Below the pieces are notes generated by a model, which worked only from the letters and a program-made list of their open reading frames with translations, had not been told where the DNA came from and ran no database searches. A DNA stretch of 14,303 nucleotides from Desulfobacterales bacterium. Its GTDB lineage: Bacteria; Desulfobacterota; Desulfobacteria; Desulfobacterales; Desulfosalsimonadaceae. The translations under genes were made by a program, and so were the position numbers. Positions 14,046 to 14,303 of this stretch are shown here, one piece after another. Within the stretch, counting starts at the first letter, position 1. Each line of letters begins with the position of its first letter. The stretch spans positions 1-14,303 of the forward strand of contig SKZX01000322.1 of NCBI GenBank assembly GCA_007127175.1, read 5' to 3'.

Positions 14046-14303
14046 TTACAAGCGAAGATCGAACTCAAGAACCTCGTTGGCGAATTTATTCCGCCAGGGG
14101 TACAGTTCCTGGTGAAGGAATACTGTTAAATCATTGCGCTGAGCGATTTCAGCAACACACTCGGATATGGCTTTCACCAGCACCGCAAGGCCCGCTTCAC
14201 CGGTATATTCAACCTTTCCGGCCGAATACCGGAACTCAGCCGCAAACGGGTCCAAAAAGTCGTATTGGTCCACTTTTTCAACGAACATCTGGTTCAGCAG
14301 GGT
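14046..14303 (-). CDS. Unrecognised protein, C-terminal fragment
   Basis: The frame is open to the right edge of the window, so this is the 3' end of a gene that starts outside it. The last 85 residues are visible (TLLNQMFVEKVDQYDFLDPF... to ...EVLEFDLRL, stop at 14046-14048). A methionine at 14288 is internal and unlikely to be the start. The text is mixed alpha/beta, with a helix AGLAVLVKAISECVAEIA, an LTVFLHQELYPWRNKF segment and an acidic C-terminal strand. There are no membrane segments in the visible part. I do not recognise a family. It precedes the PATAN response regulator by 74 bases on the same strand, so it may belong to the same signalling cluster. Confidence 0.6.
   Translation of the reverse strand, partial: TLLNQMFVEKVDQYDFLDPFAAEFRYSAGKVEYTGEAGLAVLVKAISECVAEIAQRNDLTVFLHQELYPWRNKFANEVLEFDLRL

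Noticed and set aside
1..14303. Selenoprotein genes with in-frame TGA to match selC
   Set aside because: All recognised genes end at normal family lengths, and I see no frame that continues a conserved domain past a TGA followed by a plausible SECIS hairpin.

Overview
The window looks like chromosomal DNA of a Gram-negative, probably anaerobic bacterium of the Desulfobacterota (former Deltaproteobacteria, Desulfosarcina/Desulfobacter-like). I infer this from moderately high GC, a selenocysteine tRNA gene, a nickel-pincer cofactor gene (larC), intergenic palindromic repeats of the kind found in these genomes, and the protein sequences themselves. This is inference without a database search. 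No phage, integrase, transposase or CRISPR array is visible.

Layout. The first 340 bases (+ strand) are the 3' end of a family-5 extracellular solute-binding protein gene (peptide/microcin-type ABC transport). Bases 341-854 are a 514-base convergent intergenic region. It carries three copies of a short REP-like hairpin and one ~200-base imperfect palindrome. A minus-strand housekeeping block follows, in transcription order: M20-family peptidase (6809-7966), larC (5646-6812), thpR (4981-5616), recA (3591-4655), alaS (855-3494). The peptidase and larC overlap by 4 bases and thpR follows after 29, so these three are probably one transcript. recA has its own candidate promoter and terminator, and is separated from thpR by a 325-base gap holding a 124-base palindrome with MITE-like features. 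The recX gene that often sits between recA and alaS is absent.

The selenocysteine tRNA gene selC (8038-8135) is the only complete plus-strand gene. Its 3' half overlaps, tail to tail, the last 14 codons of a membrane-bound class III adenylate cyclase gene.

From the right edge down to selC, all genes are on the minus strand and appear to form a signalling/motility cluster: an unrecognised partial gene, a response regulator with a DUF4388/PATAN module, a small roadblock/LC7 protein, a PilB/GspE-type secretion or pilus ATPase with an N-terminal TPR region, a PilZ protein, and the adenylate cyclase. The last two overlap by 4 bases. Phospho-relay input, c-di-GMP sensing (PilZ), cAMP output (cyclase) and a type IV pilus/type II secretion motor in one cluster suggest a regulated surface-motor system. 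This cluster is the most interesting part of the window.
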